The notes beneath the pieces were generated by a model. The model searched no databases, was not told the origin of the DNA, and saw nothing but the letters and a program-made list of their open reading frames with translations. 64,000 nucleotides of DNA from Peptoclostridium sp. (GTDB lineage: Bacteria > Bacillota > Clostridia > Peptostreptococcales > Peptostreptococcaceae), in contig NZ_WXFG01000020.1 of assembly GCF_009881055.1 (NCBI RefSeq), positions 49,739 to 113,738 on the forward strand. Direction: 5' to 3'. Position 1 is the stretch's first letter; every line of letters starts with the position of its first letter. Shown piece by piece: positions 43,830 to 52,532 of the stretch. A program made the position numbers and the translations under genes.

Positions 43830-45578
43830 TTATATTCTTTCCTTTGGTGAATAGTGAGTGTGGAGCAGGTGATGAGCTTTTTCGCTGTAAGGCTCGCCAA
43901 GATATTCTTCATAGAGCTTTAAAATTTCTTCATTCTCATGCGACTTTCTCTTTGTCTTGTTTCTGTCTTCCTGGTATATTGCATCCTGACGCTTTTTAAT
44001 TATCTCCATGTGACCGTGGTGGTACGGCTGTCCGCCTCCGCCGACACATCCGCCAGGGCAGGCCATTATTTCTATTGCCTGGAAGTTGCAATGGCCGTCT
44101 CTTATGCATTCTAGCAGCTTTCTTGCATTTCCAAGTCCATGGGCTATTCCAATGTTTACATCCATATCGCCTATCTTAACAGTTCCCTGTCTTATTCCTT
44201 CAAGACCTCTAAGCTGCGTGAATTCGACCTCCTTGAGCTCTTCGCCTGTGAGCCATTCGTAAGCTGTTCTTACCGCAGCTTCTATAACGCCTCCGGTCGT
44301 TCCGAATATTACAGAAGCTCCGGTGCTTTCTCCCATGACCCTGTCAAAATCTTCATCCTCAAGACTTGGGAAGTCGATACCGCATTCTTTCATCATAGCT
44401 GCTATCTCACGAGTTGTAACAACTATATCTACGTTTGCATACTCATCATGAGAAAGCTCCGGCCTCTTGGACTCGGCCTTCTTGGCTATACAAGGCATTA
44501 CAGATACTACTACTATCTTTTCCGGATCTATTCCCATCTTTTCAGCATAGTATGTCTTTGCTATAGCGCCAAACATTATGTGAGGAGACTTGCATGAAGA
44601 AGGTATATCGAGCATGTCAGGGAATTGATGCTCTATGAACTGAACCCATGCAGGACAGCAGCTTGTAAGCAGCGGAAGCGTTCCGCCGTGCTTTATCCTG
44701 TGCACGAACTCTGAAGCCTCTTCCATTATAGTAAGGTCTGCTGCAAAGTCAGTATCATATACTGCATCAAAGCCCATTCTCCTAAGCGCTGCAGCAAGCT
44801 TGCCTGTCGCTATAGTTCCCGGATCCATTCCGAACATTTCGCCTATGGCAACACGTATAGCAGGCGCAACCTGTACTATTACGTGTTTGTTCGGGTCATT
44901 AAGAGCATCCCAAACCTTTGGCGTATGGTTGACTTCAGTAAGCGAAGCCGTAGGACATACAGCCACGCACTGTCCGCAGTATGTGCATGAAGATTCGTTC
45001 ATCGGTATGTTGAAGGCTGGACCAACGAATGAATCGAATCCCCTGCTTATTCCCGACAATATACCGCATGTTTGTATATCGTTGCACATTGTCTCGCATC
45101 TTCTGCACATTATGCACTTGTTTGGATCCTTGACTATTGCTCCTGAAGACGTATCCTTTTCGTAGTTCATCTTCTCGCCTTCCCACTTGATTTCCCTTAC
45201 TCCTAGCTCATGGGCAAGTGCCTGAAGATCGCACTCCATATTTTTAGGACACGTAAAGCATTCGTTAGGGTGGTTTGACAAAAGCAGCTCTACGGCCGTT
45301 CTTCTCGCCTTTATAGCTCTTATAGTGTCCGTCCTCACAACCATTCCTTCCTCTACCGCTGCAGAACATGAGGGAACCAGGTTTGGTCTTCCCTGCACCT
45401 CTACAACGCATACACGGCAGGAAGCAGATTTATTTATGAATTTTAGTTCTCCAAGATCCATAAAGCAAAGAGTCGGTATGTGGACATTCACCTGTTTAGC
45501 GGCATCCAGTATTGTAGTTCCCTTGTCCACAACCACATCCTGTCCATTTATAGTTAAGCTGACCTTATTTGCTGACAT
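43830..45578 (-). CDS. hydA: [FeFe] hydrogenase catalytic subunit (NADH/ferredoxin-linked)
   Basis: 582 aa. Domains: N-terminal 2Fe-2S (about 1-78), His-Cys-type 4Fe-4S (about 80-118), two 4Fe-4S motifs (CIMCRRCETMC, CTYCGQCVAVCP), then the H-cluster domain with L1 TSCCPAWVQF, L2 MPCIAKKAESKRPE and L3 EIMACPGGCVGGGGQP, followed by the small C-terminal SSU-like part. Proton-relay Cys is intact, so it should be a true catalyst. With hydB and hydC it forms the electron-bifurcating or NADH-dependent H2-producing complex that reoxidises NADH and ferredoxin in the cytoplasm. Confidence 0.97.
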   Translation of the reverse strand: MSANKVSLTINGQDVVVDKGTTILDAAKQVNVHIPTLCFMDLGELKFINKSASCRVCVVEVQGRPNLVPSCSAAVEEGMVVRTDTIRAIKARRTAVELLLSNHPNECFTCPKNMECDLQALAHELGVREIKWEGEKMNYEKDTSSGAIVKDPNKCIMCRRCETMCNDIQTCGILSGISRGFDSFVGPAFNIPMNESSCTYCGQCVAVCPTASLTEVNHTPKVWDALNDPNKHVIVQVAPAIRVAIGEMFGMDPGTIATGKLAAALRRMGFDAVYDTDFAADLTIMEEASEFVHRIKHGGTLPLLTSCCPAWVQFIEHQFPDMLDIPSSCKSPHIMFGAIAKTYYAEKMGIDPEKIVVVSVMPCIAKKAESKRPELSHDEYANVDIVVTTREIAAMMKECGIDFPSLEDEDFDRVMGESTGASVIFGTTGGVIEAAVRTAYEWLTGEELKEVEFTQLRGLEGIRQGTVKIGDMDVNIGIAHGLGNARKLLECIRDGHCNFQAIEIMACPGGCVGGGGQPYHHGHMEIIKKRQDAIYQEDRNKTKRKSHENEEILKLYEEYLGEPYSEKAHHLLHTHYSPKERI

Positions 45579-45589
45579 ATAATCCCTCC

Positions 45590-47386
45590 CTATGGTTTCA
45601 CTACAGCATCGAACTTGCAGGCATCAAAACATGCTCCACACTTAATGCATTTTTCCTGGTCAATTACATGCACCTTTTTAACCTCGCCTGCAATACATCC
45701 CACAGGACAAACTCTGGCACAGGCTGTACAGCCTATGCATTTCTCGGGATCTATGGCATATTTCACAAGATCCTTGCACTTGCCTGTCTTGCAGTACTGT
45801 TTATTTATATGGTCTTCATATTCATCTCTGAAATATTTGATTGTGCTAAGCACTGGATTAGGAGCAGTCTGGCCTAGTCCGCAAAGTGCAGAGCTCTTTA
45901 TCATCTCGCCCAGCTCCAGAAGATTGTCTATATCTTCAGGCTTGCCCTGACCCTTAGTTATTCTGTCTAGAATTTCATACATTCTCTTCGTGCCAACTCT
46001 GCATGGTGTACATTTTCCGCATGACTCGTCCTGCGTGAATTCAAGATAGAACTTTGCTATATTGACCATGCAGTCGGTCTCGTCCATGACTATCATACCG
46101 CCGGAGCCCATCATTGATCCTATGCTCTTTAAGCTTTCATAGTCTATAGGTGTATCCAGGTCTGCTTCGGTTATTACTCCTCCTGATGGTCCTCCTGTCT
46201 GCACCGCCTTGAACTTATGGCCGCCCAGTATTCCTCCCCCTATGTCATACACTATCTCTCTTAGGGTGGTGCCCATTGGAACCTCAACAAGGCCTATGTT
46301 GTTAATCTTTCCAGCAAGTGCAAATACCTTTGTACCCTTGCTCTTTTCAGTTCCCATAGCTGCAAACCACTTTGCACCATTTAGTATTATTGCCGGCACG
46401 TTTGCAAGGGTTTCAACGTTATTAACGCAGGTAGGCTGACCTTTTAGCCCCGACTCTGACGGGAACGGAGGCTTAACTGTCGGCTCTCCTCTGTGTCCTT
46501 CAACAGAGTGAATAAGAGCAGTCTCCTCGCCGCATACGAAAGCTCCAGCACCGTATCTTATCTCAATGTCAAAATTAAAGCCTGTTCCAAAAATATTCTT
46601 GCCCAGGAAGCCTTTCTCCTCAGCCTGCTTCATGGCAATCTTGAGCCTGTTTATAGCAAGCGGATATTCAGCCCTTATATAGACGACTCCGTGCTGTGCA
46701 CCTATTGCGTAGGCACCTATTGCCATAGCCTCTATAACGCTGTGGGCATCGCCCTCAAGTATCGACCTGTCCATGAATGCTCCCGGGTCGCCTTCGTCAG
46801 CATTACATATTATATACTTCGTTTCGCCGTCTCTTGACTTCTTGGTAAGCTCCCATTTTATGCCTGTCGGGAATCCTCCGCCTCCTCTGCCTCTGAGTCC
46901 GCTCTCTTTTATAATATTTATGACTTCATCCCTTGAATACTCTGTGAGACATTTCCTGAGAGCTTCATAGCCTCTTTTCTCAAGATAGTCTTCGATGTGC
47001 TCCGGCCCTATCTCACCGCAGTTTCTAAGGGCTACACGGTGCTGCTTTGCATAGAACGCCATGTTCTCATACTCGTGTATCTTTTCGTTGGTTAGTGGAT
47101 CCACGAAAAGAATTCTTTCAACAAGCTCCCCACCTATTATATGCTGCTCGACTATATCCTTGGCGTCCTTGGGACTTACCTTTACATAGAATACATTGTC
47201 AGGCTCAACCTTTACTACCGGGCCCTGTCCGCAAAATCCAAAGCAGCCTGTCTTTACAACCTTTACATTCTCATCCTGTCCATGATGTTTAATTAAAACC
47301 TCAAGGTTTTTTATTATTTTTTCACTGTCTGATGAGATACAGCCTGTTCCTGCACAAACCAATATCTTTCTCGCATTAGTACTCAT
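45590..47386 (-). CDS. hydB: Hydrogenase beta subunit, NuoF-like flavoprotein
   Basis: About 598 aa. N-terminal 2Fe-2S thioredoxin-like domain (CAGTGCISSDS, CFGFCGQGP), NuoF core with NADH/FMN-binding GLRGRGGGGFPTGIKWE and CNADEGDPGAFMDRSILEG, SLBB and 4Fe-4S region (ESCGKCTPCRVGTKRM), and a C-terminal ferredoxin domain (CIGCTACARVCP, CIKCGACFDACK). ATG at 47386 follows GGGGAGGGATC; five upstream in-frame codons lack a site. 11 nt before hydA. Confidence 0.95.
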   Translation of the reverse strand: MSTNARKILVCAGTGCISSDSEKIIKNLEVLIKHHGQDENVKVVKTGCFGFCGQGPVVKVEPDNVFYVKVSPKDAKDIVEQHIIGGELVERILFVDPLTNEKIHEYENMAFYAKQHRVALRNCGEIGPEHIEDYLEKRGYEALRKCLTEYSRDEVINIIKESGLRGRGGGGFPTGIKWELTKKSRDGETKYIICNADEGDPGAFMDRSILEGDAHSVIEAMAIGAYAIGAQHGVVYIRAEYPLAINRLKIAMKQAEEKGFLGKNIFGTGFNFDIEIRYGAGAFVCGEETALIHSVEGHRGEPTVKPPFPSESGLKGQPTCVNNVETLANVPAIILNGAKWFAAMGTEKSKGTKVFALAGKINNIGLVEVPMGTTLREIVYDIGGGILGGHKFKAVQTGGPSGGVITEADLDTPIDYESLKSIGSMMGSGGMIVMDETDCMVNIAKFYLEFTQDESCGKCTPCRVGTKRMYEILDRITKGQGKPEDIDNLLELGEMIKSSALCGLGQTAPNPVLSTIKYFRDEYEDHINKQYCKTGKCKDLVKYAIDPEKCIGCTACARVCPVGCIAGEVKKVHVIDQEKCIKCGACFDACKFDAVVKP

Positions 47387-47434
47387 TGGATCCCTCCCCA
47401 AAATATAAGTTGATTCACATATTGAAGGTAAAAG

Positions 47435-47950
47435 CTATTCCTGATAATCGCTTAGTATTCTTTCAACGTCGGCTTCAGTTACATTGCCATACACCTTTTC
47501 ATTCACAAGCACTACAGGCGCAAGTCCGCATGCACCTACGCACCTTACATCCCTAAGCGTAAAAAGCCCGTCTGGTGTAGTCTCTCCGAATTTAACACCT
47601 AGCTTCTCTTCTATTTTGAATTTTACCTTGTCTGCTCCTTTGACAAAGCATGCCGTACCCATGCAAAGGCTTATAGTATTTTTTCCTGTCGGTTTTGTTG
47701 TAAAATACGAGTAGAAACTTACCACCCCAAAAACCTGAGCTCCTGGTATTCCAAGCTCTTTAGCTATGAAAAGTTGAACTTCCCTTGGAAGGAATCCAAA
47801 AATCTCCTGAGCCTTGTGAAGTATGTTGATAAGAGAACCTTTCTTGTCCTCAAGCCCGTCTATATATTTGCGTAATTCTAGAAACAGATCCTGAGGCAAA
47901 TCCTTAACACTAGTAGTTTGTTCATGGATATTAGACTTTTCCATAGACAT
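47435..47950 (-). CDS. hydC: Hydrogenase gamma subunit, NuoE-like 2Fe-2S protein
   Basis: 171 aa thioredoxin-like ferredoxin with 2Fe-2S ligands in CMGTACFVKGA and VRCVGACGLAPVV. First gene of the hydC-hydB-hydA operon. Only three subunits are present; no hndB-like or hydD gene adjoins. The 270-nt region upstream, shared with the divergent radical SAM gene, contains its promoter. Confidence 0.95.
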   Translation of the reverse strand: MSMEKSNIHEQTTSVKDLPQDLFLELRKYIDGLEDKKGSLINILHKAQEIFGFLPREVQLFIAKELGIPGAQVFGVVSFYSYFTTKPTGKNTISLCMGTACFVKGADKVKFKIEEKLGVKFGETTPDGLFTLRDVRCVGACGLAPVVLVNEKVYGNVTEADVERILSDYQE

Positions 47951-48221
47951 CTCCCTTCTAAATCCTCACAGGTTATTTTTGTTTCTCAACAAGTCGAGCA
48001 AATTGTTATTAATTCAACCCGCTTATTGTTACTCTTTTGATGATATACCCTGTGCTGTGAATAATAAATCAATTTTAATTTAAATAAATATGCGCAAAGT
48101 TTATTTTTTTGTTAGGTTTTTATTATCTGTTTCACTCTCACACTGGAGGGCCGACACTTGGATACATCATCCTTTGCCGCTTATGTTATAATGATGGTAT
48201 TCAATTAAGCAGGAGGACTTT

Positions 48222-49145
48222 ATGCTCTGGAATGACAAGCGATATCATACCCTGAACTTCGACCTTAGAAGCCATTTTGGCTGCAAGATAATGAAGCTGT
48301 CTGTAGACGGCGGCTTCACATGCCCCAACAGGGACGGAACTCTTGGAAACAACGGCTGCCTTTTTTGCAGCGATTCAGGTTCGGGGGAATTCGCAGGCGA
48401 CCGGGCAATGCCGATAAAAAATCAGCTTGCTCAACAGATTGAGTTGCTGCATCCAAAATGGCCTAGCGGCAAGTACATTGCATACTTTCAAAATTTCACA
48501 AACACCTACTCAAGCATAGACGACCTGGAAGAAAAATATGAAACGGCACTTTCATTCCCGGAAGTTGTCGGCCTAGCCATCGCAACAAGACCTGATTGCC
48601 TAGGCGAAGATGTCCTTGAGCTTCTCTCAAGGATAAACAAAAAAACATTCCTCTGGCTTGAGCTGGGTCTTCAGACTGTACATGAAGATACGGCCGGACT
48701 CATAAGAAGAGGCTACGCACTTGAACAGTTCGAAAAAGTCTTTGCAAAGCTCAAGGCATCCGGTATAAAGATCGTTGTACATATCATACTCGGCCTCCCG
48801 GGCGAAGACCGCTCAAAAATGCTAGAATCAGTACGATACGTATCCGGGCTCAACCCCTACGGCATAAAACTGCATCTGCTGCACATACTGAAAAATAGCG
48901 ATCTTTTTGATTACTACAATGCACATCCTTTTAATGTGCTTTCAAAAGAGGAATACATCAGCCTTGTCACAGACTCGCTTGAGATTTTAAATCCCAATAT
49001 AGTAGTTCACAGAGTCACAGGTGATGGCAGCAAGGATACCCTGTTCTCCCCACTGTGGAGCCTCAATAAGCGCAGTGTGCTCAACGGGATAGACATCGAG
49101 CTTAAAAGAAGGGATTCCTGGCAGGGAAAATGTTACACCGGATAA
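48222..49145 (+). CDS. TIGR01212-family radical SAM protein (YtqA/YhcC-like)
   Basis: 307 aa. Radical SAM Cys motif with the long spacing typical of this family (TCPNRDGTLGNNGCLFCS), then YFQNFTNTYSSIDDLEEKY, GLQTVHEDTAGLIRRGY and VHIILGLPGEDR. Close relatives act in tRNA wobble modification in some Firmicutes; the role here is inferred. GCAGGAGG precedes the ATG, and TATAAT (48187-48194 region) is a likely -10. Confidence 0.92.
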   Translation: MLWNDKRYHTLNFDLRSHFGCKIMKLSVDGGFTCPNRDGTLGNNGCLFCSDSGSGEFAGDRAMPIKNQLAQQIELLHPKWPSGKYIAYFQNFTNTYSSIDDLEEKYETALSFPEVVGLAIATRPDCLGEDVLELLSRINKKTFLWLELGLQTVHEDTAGLIRRGYALEQFEKVFAKLKASGIKIVVHIILGLPGEDRSKMLESVRYVSGLNPYGIKLHLLHILKNSDLFDYYNAHPFNVLSKEEYISLVTDSLEILNPNIVVHRVTGDGSKDTLFSPLWSLNKRSVLNGIDIELKRRDSWQGKCYTG

Positions 49146-49262
49146 TTTGCATAAGAAGCTTCTATTCATGCCCAAATATTGATAAATAAATGCAATTGGC
49201 TTTTACTCCTGATATGTAATAGAATTTATTTGCCCAATAATATTATCAGGAGGTATATATTT

Positions 49263-49820
49263 ATGCACAACAAAAGCTTCTCAATGATTTTTGCAGCAAT
49301 GGGTATAGTTCTCAACCTTGTGCTTGGAACAATGGTGTCTATGGCAAAAATACCATTTCTGTTTCTTGACACCATAGGCACTATCTTTGTTGCCGCTACG
49401 CTGGGTCCTGTATACGGAATGTTCACTGGCGGTCTTACAAACGTCATACAAGGACTCCTTACAAATCCGAAGGATATTCCGTTTGCGCTTGTAAACATAG
49501 CAATAGGTTTAATAGTAGGTATAGCCGCAAAAAAAGGGGAGTTTGGCTTCAAAAAATCAATATTTGTCGGAATTATTTTATCTGTAGTAGCCCCTCTAAT
49601 TGGCACACCTATAGCAGTATGGATATATGGCGGACTAACTGGAGGCGGCCAGGATATAATCTTCGCATGGCTTCTGAAATCTGGCCAAAGCATATTCACT
49701 GCCGCATTCATACCTAGGATTTCGAGCAACTTCATAGACAAGATAGGCAGTTGCATACTTGTGGCTTTCCTAATTACAAGGATTCCGTATGATATGAAAA
49801 AAAAGCTTGGCATAAGATAA
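49263..49820 (+). CDS. ECF transporter S component (substrate-binding membrane subunit)
   Basis: 185 aa with about five or six transmembrane helices (MIFAAMGIVLNLVLGTMVSM, FIFVAATLGPVYGMFTGGLT-like AATLGPVYGMFTGGLTNV, VGIILSVVAPLIGTPIAVWI). The GPxxGxxxGGLxN pattern is typical of S components. The energy-coupling ATPases and EcfT are not in the window, so it would use shared modules. Substrate cannot be deduced; no vitamin riboswitch precedes it. ATG at 49263 follows CAGGAGG; the longer frame lacks a site. Confidence 0.82.
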   Translation: MHNKSFSMIFAAMGIVLNLVLGTMVSMAKIPFLFLDTIGTIFVAATLGPVYGMFTGGLTNVIQGLLTNPKDIPFALVNIAIGLIVGIAAKKGEFGFKKSIFVGIILSVVAPLIGTPIAVWIYGGLTGGGQDIIFAWLLKSGQSIFTAAFIPRISSNFIDKIGSCILVAFLITRIPYDMKKKLGIR

Positions 49821-49835
49821 TATAAGAAGTGACCA

Positions 49836-49870
49836 AATTCCTATAATCTCATGATTATAGGAATTTTTTA
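49836..49870 (+). terminator. Intrinsic terminator after the ECF S component gene
   Basis: AATTCCTATAATC-tcat-GATTATAGGAATT perfect stem followed by TTTT. Confidence 0.85.
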
Positions 49871-50008
49871 AAATATTTTTTATGAAATCGGTTGATTTAT
49901 GAATGAATTTTCATTGATTTTATCTTTTCAATATATTAATATTTAATTAAATCAAGTTTAGATTTTGTGAGCAACAAATTGGTGTTTACAATTAAATATA
50001 GGTGAATG

Positions 50009-50240
50009 AAGGTTATTGAAGATATCCCTCGAGGATAACCGCAGGAGCAAACATCAAATATGCTGCTATTTGATGTGAATCTTTCAGGTACAGTACAATA
50101 ACCAGACACATCCCTGGAGAGACCTTTTATAAGGCATCGAAGAAGCAACCGTTATCGGGAATCTTTCAGATAAAAAGACAGGGGGAAAGCAAGCACTGAG
50201 ACTTATTATATGCTTGTTTACCCTCTGTCTTTTTATGTTG
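50009..50240 (+). promoter_or_regulatory. Tandem glycine riboswitch with intrinsic terminator
   Basis: Aptamer 1: P1 GGTTATT (50031-50037)/AATAACC (50096-50102), ATCC-ctcga-GGAT, ACCGCAGGAGCAAAC, CATCAAAT...ATTTGATG, GAATCTTTCAGGTACAG. Aptamer 2: CCCTGGAGAGA (50112-50122), CATCGAAGAAGCAA, CCG-ttat-CGG, GAATCTTTCAGATAAAAAGACAG. These are the class landmarks (CCGAAG.GCAA and CUYUCAGGxAxAA) in tandem. The P1 3' side of aptamer 2 also forms a long terminator, AAAAAGACAGGGGG...AAGCAAGCA with TGCTTGTT...CCCTCTGTCTTTTT (about 50172-50234). Glycine binding should therefore turn the downstream peptides on. Confidence 0.87.
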
Positions 50241-50306
50241 TTCAAAACCAAACTTGACTAACCAAACAAATATAAAAAACCTAAATTTCCAAAGGAGGAA
50301 TTGTCA

Positions 50307-50444
50307 ATGATTAGTATAGTATTTTCATTAGTTTTTTCAACATTTCTTGTAGGAGTTTTCTCGGACATAATCGCACCTATGGTAGTACCTAATGTAAGAA
50401 TGGAGCAAGGTGCAGTTCTATCAAGCATCAATAAGGCTGCTTAA
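50307..50444 (+). CDS. Glycine-riboswitch-linked small membrane peptide 1 (45 aa)
   Basis: Not a family I recognise. ATG preceded by AAAGGAGG at ideal spacing. One hydrophobic helix covers about residues 4-28 (FSLVFSTFLVGVFSDIIAPM), followed by a short polar tail ending INKAA. The core FLVGVFSDII aligns position for position (14-22) with peptides 2 and 3. First gene after the riboswitch terminator. Too short for most gene callers. No signal-peptidase or bacteriocin leader features are evident; probably an integral single-pass protein. Confidence 0.75.
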   Translation: MISIVFSLVFSTFLVGVFSDIIAPMVVPNVRMEQGAVLSSINKAA

Positions 50445-50709
50445 ACATATTCTAATTATTAACCACAGCAAATATTAAAAACACTTATTATCATCACTCA
50501 TGTCATTGAAATCATAAATATTTTTAATTTTTTTATTGTAGAAACTACTCCTTTTTGATTCTTTTTGAAACCCATTAATATACTGAATTTACAGAATACT
50601 TATCATACTACAAAACACTCAATTATTGGCACTATAATCCAATCTAATTCACATTCATAAATTCAGCCTAAATTTAAAATTTTCATCAAATCAAAAAGGA
50701 GGCTAAAAC
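50445..50709 (+). other. AT-rich spacer between small peptide genes 1 and 2
   Basis: 265 nt, very AT-rich and without an open frame of note. No strong terminator is seen after peptide 1, so read-through from the riboswitch is possible. A separate promoter for peptides 2 and 3 cannot be excluded. Confidence 0.4.
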
Positions 50710-50841
50710 ATGGGAGAAACAAGCACTGCAATGCTTTTATCATTTTTTCTCGTCGGAGGTTTTTCATCTGTTTTAATCGCTCTTGCAATCTCCAGCAAAC
50801 CCCAAAAAACAAGCGCTGTAAGCGACAAAAAATCAGCGTAA
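50710..50841 (+). CDS. Glycine-riboswitch-linked small membrane peptide 2 (43 aa)
   Basis: ATG preceded by AAAAAGGAGG. Hydrophobic helix about residues 7-27 (AMLLSFFLVGGFSSVLIALA), then a basic tail (SSKPQKTSAVSDKKSA). Shares the FLVGxFSS core at the same offset as peptides 1 and 3; the rest differs, which suggests old duplication under selection for the core. Positive C-terminal tail predicts N-out/C-in, inferred from the positive-inside rule. Confidence 0.75.
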   Translation: MGETSTAMLLSFFLVGGFSSVLIALAISSKPQKTSAVSDKKSA

Positions 50842-50865
50842 TATTAAATTTAAGGAGGAAATAAA

Positions 50866-51003
50866 ATGATTGAAATAACACTCACAATGGCTCTTGCAAC
50901 AATTCTCGTAGGACTTTTTTCATCGGTAATATCTCCTGCAATGTTGCCACACCTTAGTATGGAAACAAGCAGCATTAAATCAGCTAGCAAAAAAGCGGCA
51001 TAA
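50866..51003 (+). CDS. Glycine-riboswitch-linked small membrane peptide 3 (45 aa)
   Basis: ATG preceded by TAAGGAGGA, 24 nt after peptide 2, so surely cotranscribed with it. Hydrophobic helix about residues 4-27 (TLTMALATILVGLFSSVISP), tail MLPHLSMETSSIKSASKKAA. Closest to peptide 1: same length, Pro at 24, ME near 32 and a terminal KAA. The three together make a small paralogous set. A terminator follows immediately. Confidence 0.75.
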   Translation: MIEITLTMALATILVGLFSSVISPAMLPHLSMETSSIKSASKKAA

Positions 51004-51018
51004 TATGCCGCTTTTTTG
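50990..51018. terminator. Bidirectional terminator after small peptide 3 / MATE gene
   Basis: AAAAAAGCGGCAT-AAT-ATGCCGCTTTTTT symmetrical hairpin overlapping the peptide 3 stop and abutting the MATE stop. Confidence 0.88.
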
Positions 51019-51019
51019 C

Positions 51020-52402
51020 TTATATGTTATGCACAATGTTTTTTACCCATCTGTTTGAAATCAACCTGTAGAGCACTATGGCAAATTTAACTATTTCTTC
51101 TAATATTACAAGTGCATACACCCAATAAACAGGAAGTCGCAGGAGAAAAGCCCCTATAACTGCAGTTGTCACCCCTATAAACCACATAGTAAACGCCTCG
51201 GTCAGAAGAGAGAACTTCGTGTCTCCTCCTCCTCTTAGAACCCCCACTATCATTATTATGTTGAATACTCTTACAATCAGGGAACCCGCTGTTATATAGA
51301 GCATCCATAAAGAATCCCTTGCAACGCTGCCGGAAACATTGAAAAAAGAAACTATAAAAGGGGCAGCCAGCGCAAGCAGGACAGCTATTATGAGTCCTAC
51401 AGCCGTTCCGAGTGCAGTGAATCTGTAAGCATTGTTCCTGGCCTTTTCTTCCTCACCTGCGCCTATGCAGTTTCCTATCATCACAGCAGAAGCGCTCGCC
51501 ATGCCAAATATCACCACCATGAATATGTTCTGGATGGTGTTGCATATTTGAACCGCAGCAATAGCCTGTGTGCCAATCCTGCCATACACAACCGAATAGG
51601 CTACGAATCCAAACCCCCAGCACGCTTCATTGAGAACTACATTCATTATAATGTGTATTACCTTGCCCATGAATTTGGAATCTATATCCACAAGCTCTCC
51701 TAATCTGCCGGCGAGCGGACCATTTTTGGCGTATACATATGCCACAATGAAAATGCTCTCTGCAAGCCTGGCTATAACCGTTGCTATGGCAGCTCCTGCA
51801 ACTCCCAATTGCGGCAATCCCAGATTTCCGAAAATAAGTCCATAGTTAAGCACTGTATTAAGCAAAAGAGCCACAGTGCTTACAATCATCGGCGGAATAG
51901 CGTTTTCTGTGCTTCTTAGCGAGAAACTGTATGCAAATGTTATCCCGGTAAAAATGTAGCTGACTACCACAATCAACAGATATTTCGCACCAAGTTCGAT
52001 TACTGAGCTGTCTATGTTGAACACCGTGATAATCTTGTCAGGAATTATGAGTGCCGGCAGCGTAAATAATACAGCCGCCATGGTTACAAATAAAAGGCTC
52101 AGTCCGTGAGTCCTTCTTATGTTTCTAATGTCTTTTTTGCCCCAAAACTGTGATATGAACACTCCGCAGCCGCTGCATATGCCTATCACGGTAAGGTTAA
52201 ACAGAAAAAAATACTGATTGGCAATCCCTACAGCAGCCAGAGGAGTCTCACCAAGACGTCCTATCATTATCGTATCTATCATATTGAGCGAAGAAGCTAC
52301 AAAGCTTTGTATTATTATTGGTATTGATATTTTAAGCATAGTTTTATAGAATTCTTTGTCTATCATAAGTATTTGCATTTTTTCGGCAAAACTGGCTATC
52401 AA
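51020..52402 (-). CDS. MATE family multidrug/Na+ efflux transporter
   Basis: About 460 aa, 12 transmembrane helices in two MatE repeats: ISIPIIIQSFVASSLNMIDT, IMIGRLGETPLAAVGIANQ, and in the second half NEACWGFGFVAYSVVYGRIG and ASAVMIGNCIGAGEEEKA. Substrate unknown. Start uncertain: TTG at 52402 has GGGAGAA six nt upstream; an ATG at 52426 and ATGs at 52378/52366 lack good sites. Confidence 0.9.
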   Translation of the reverse strand: MIASFAEKMQILMIDKEFYKTMLKISIPIIIQSFVASSLNMIDTIMIGRLGETPLAAVGIANQYFFLFNLTVIGICSGCGVFISQFWGKKDIRNIRRTHGLSLLFVTMAAVLFTLPALIIPDKIITVFNIDSSVIELGAKYLLIVVVSYIFTGITFAYSFSLRSTENAIPPMIVSTVALLLNTVLNYGLIFGNLGLPQLGVAGAAIATVIARLAESIFIVAYVYAKNGPLAGRLGELVDIDSKFMGKVIHIIMNVVLNEACWGFGFVAYSVVYGRIGTQAIAAVQICNTIQNIFMVVIFGMASASAVMIGNCIGAGEEEKARNNAYRFTALGTAVGLIIAVLLALAAPFIVSFFNVSGSVARDSLWMLYITAGSLIVRVFNIIMIVGVLRGGGDTKFSLLTEAFTMWFIGVTTAVIGAFLLRLPVYWVYALVILEEIVKFAIVLYRLISNRWVKNIVHNI

Positions 52403-52486
52403 ATCAAATTCTCCCTTCTCTGGCATGTATAAGCTAGTGTACTATGCTATTATACACCATTGGAAATTATCTGGCATGCCAAATAC

Positions 52487-52531
52487 AAAAATGCCGCCTA
52501 CCAAATATAATTTTTGGCAGGCGGCATTTTT
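52487..52531 (-). terminator. Strong terminator after the activase gene
   Basis: AAAAATGCCGCCT(A)CCAAA...TTTGG(C)AGGCGGCATTTTT hairpin with T-run on both strands, directly past the 52533 stop. Confidence 0.88.
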
Positions 52532-52532
52532 G

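Noticed and set aside
47951..48100. Rex-like operator (TTGTTATTAATTCAAC, near 48000-48016) upstream of hydCBA
   Set aside because: Only the first half site fits TTGTTAAnnnnTTAACAA; the second half is mismatched, so not called.
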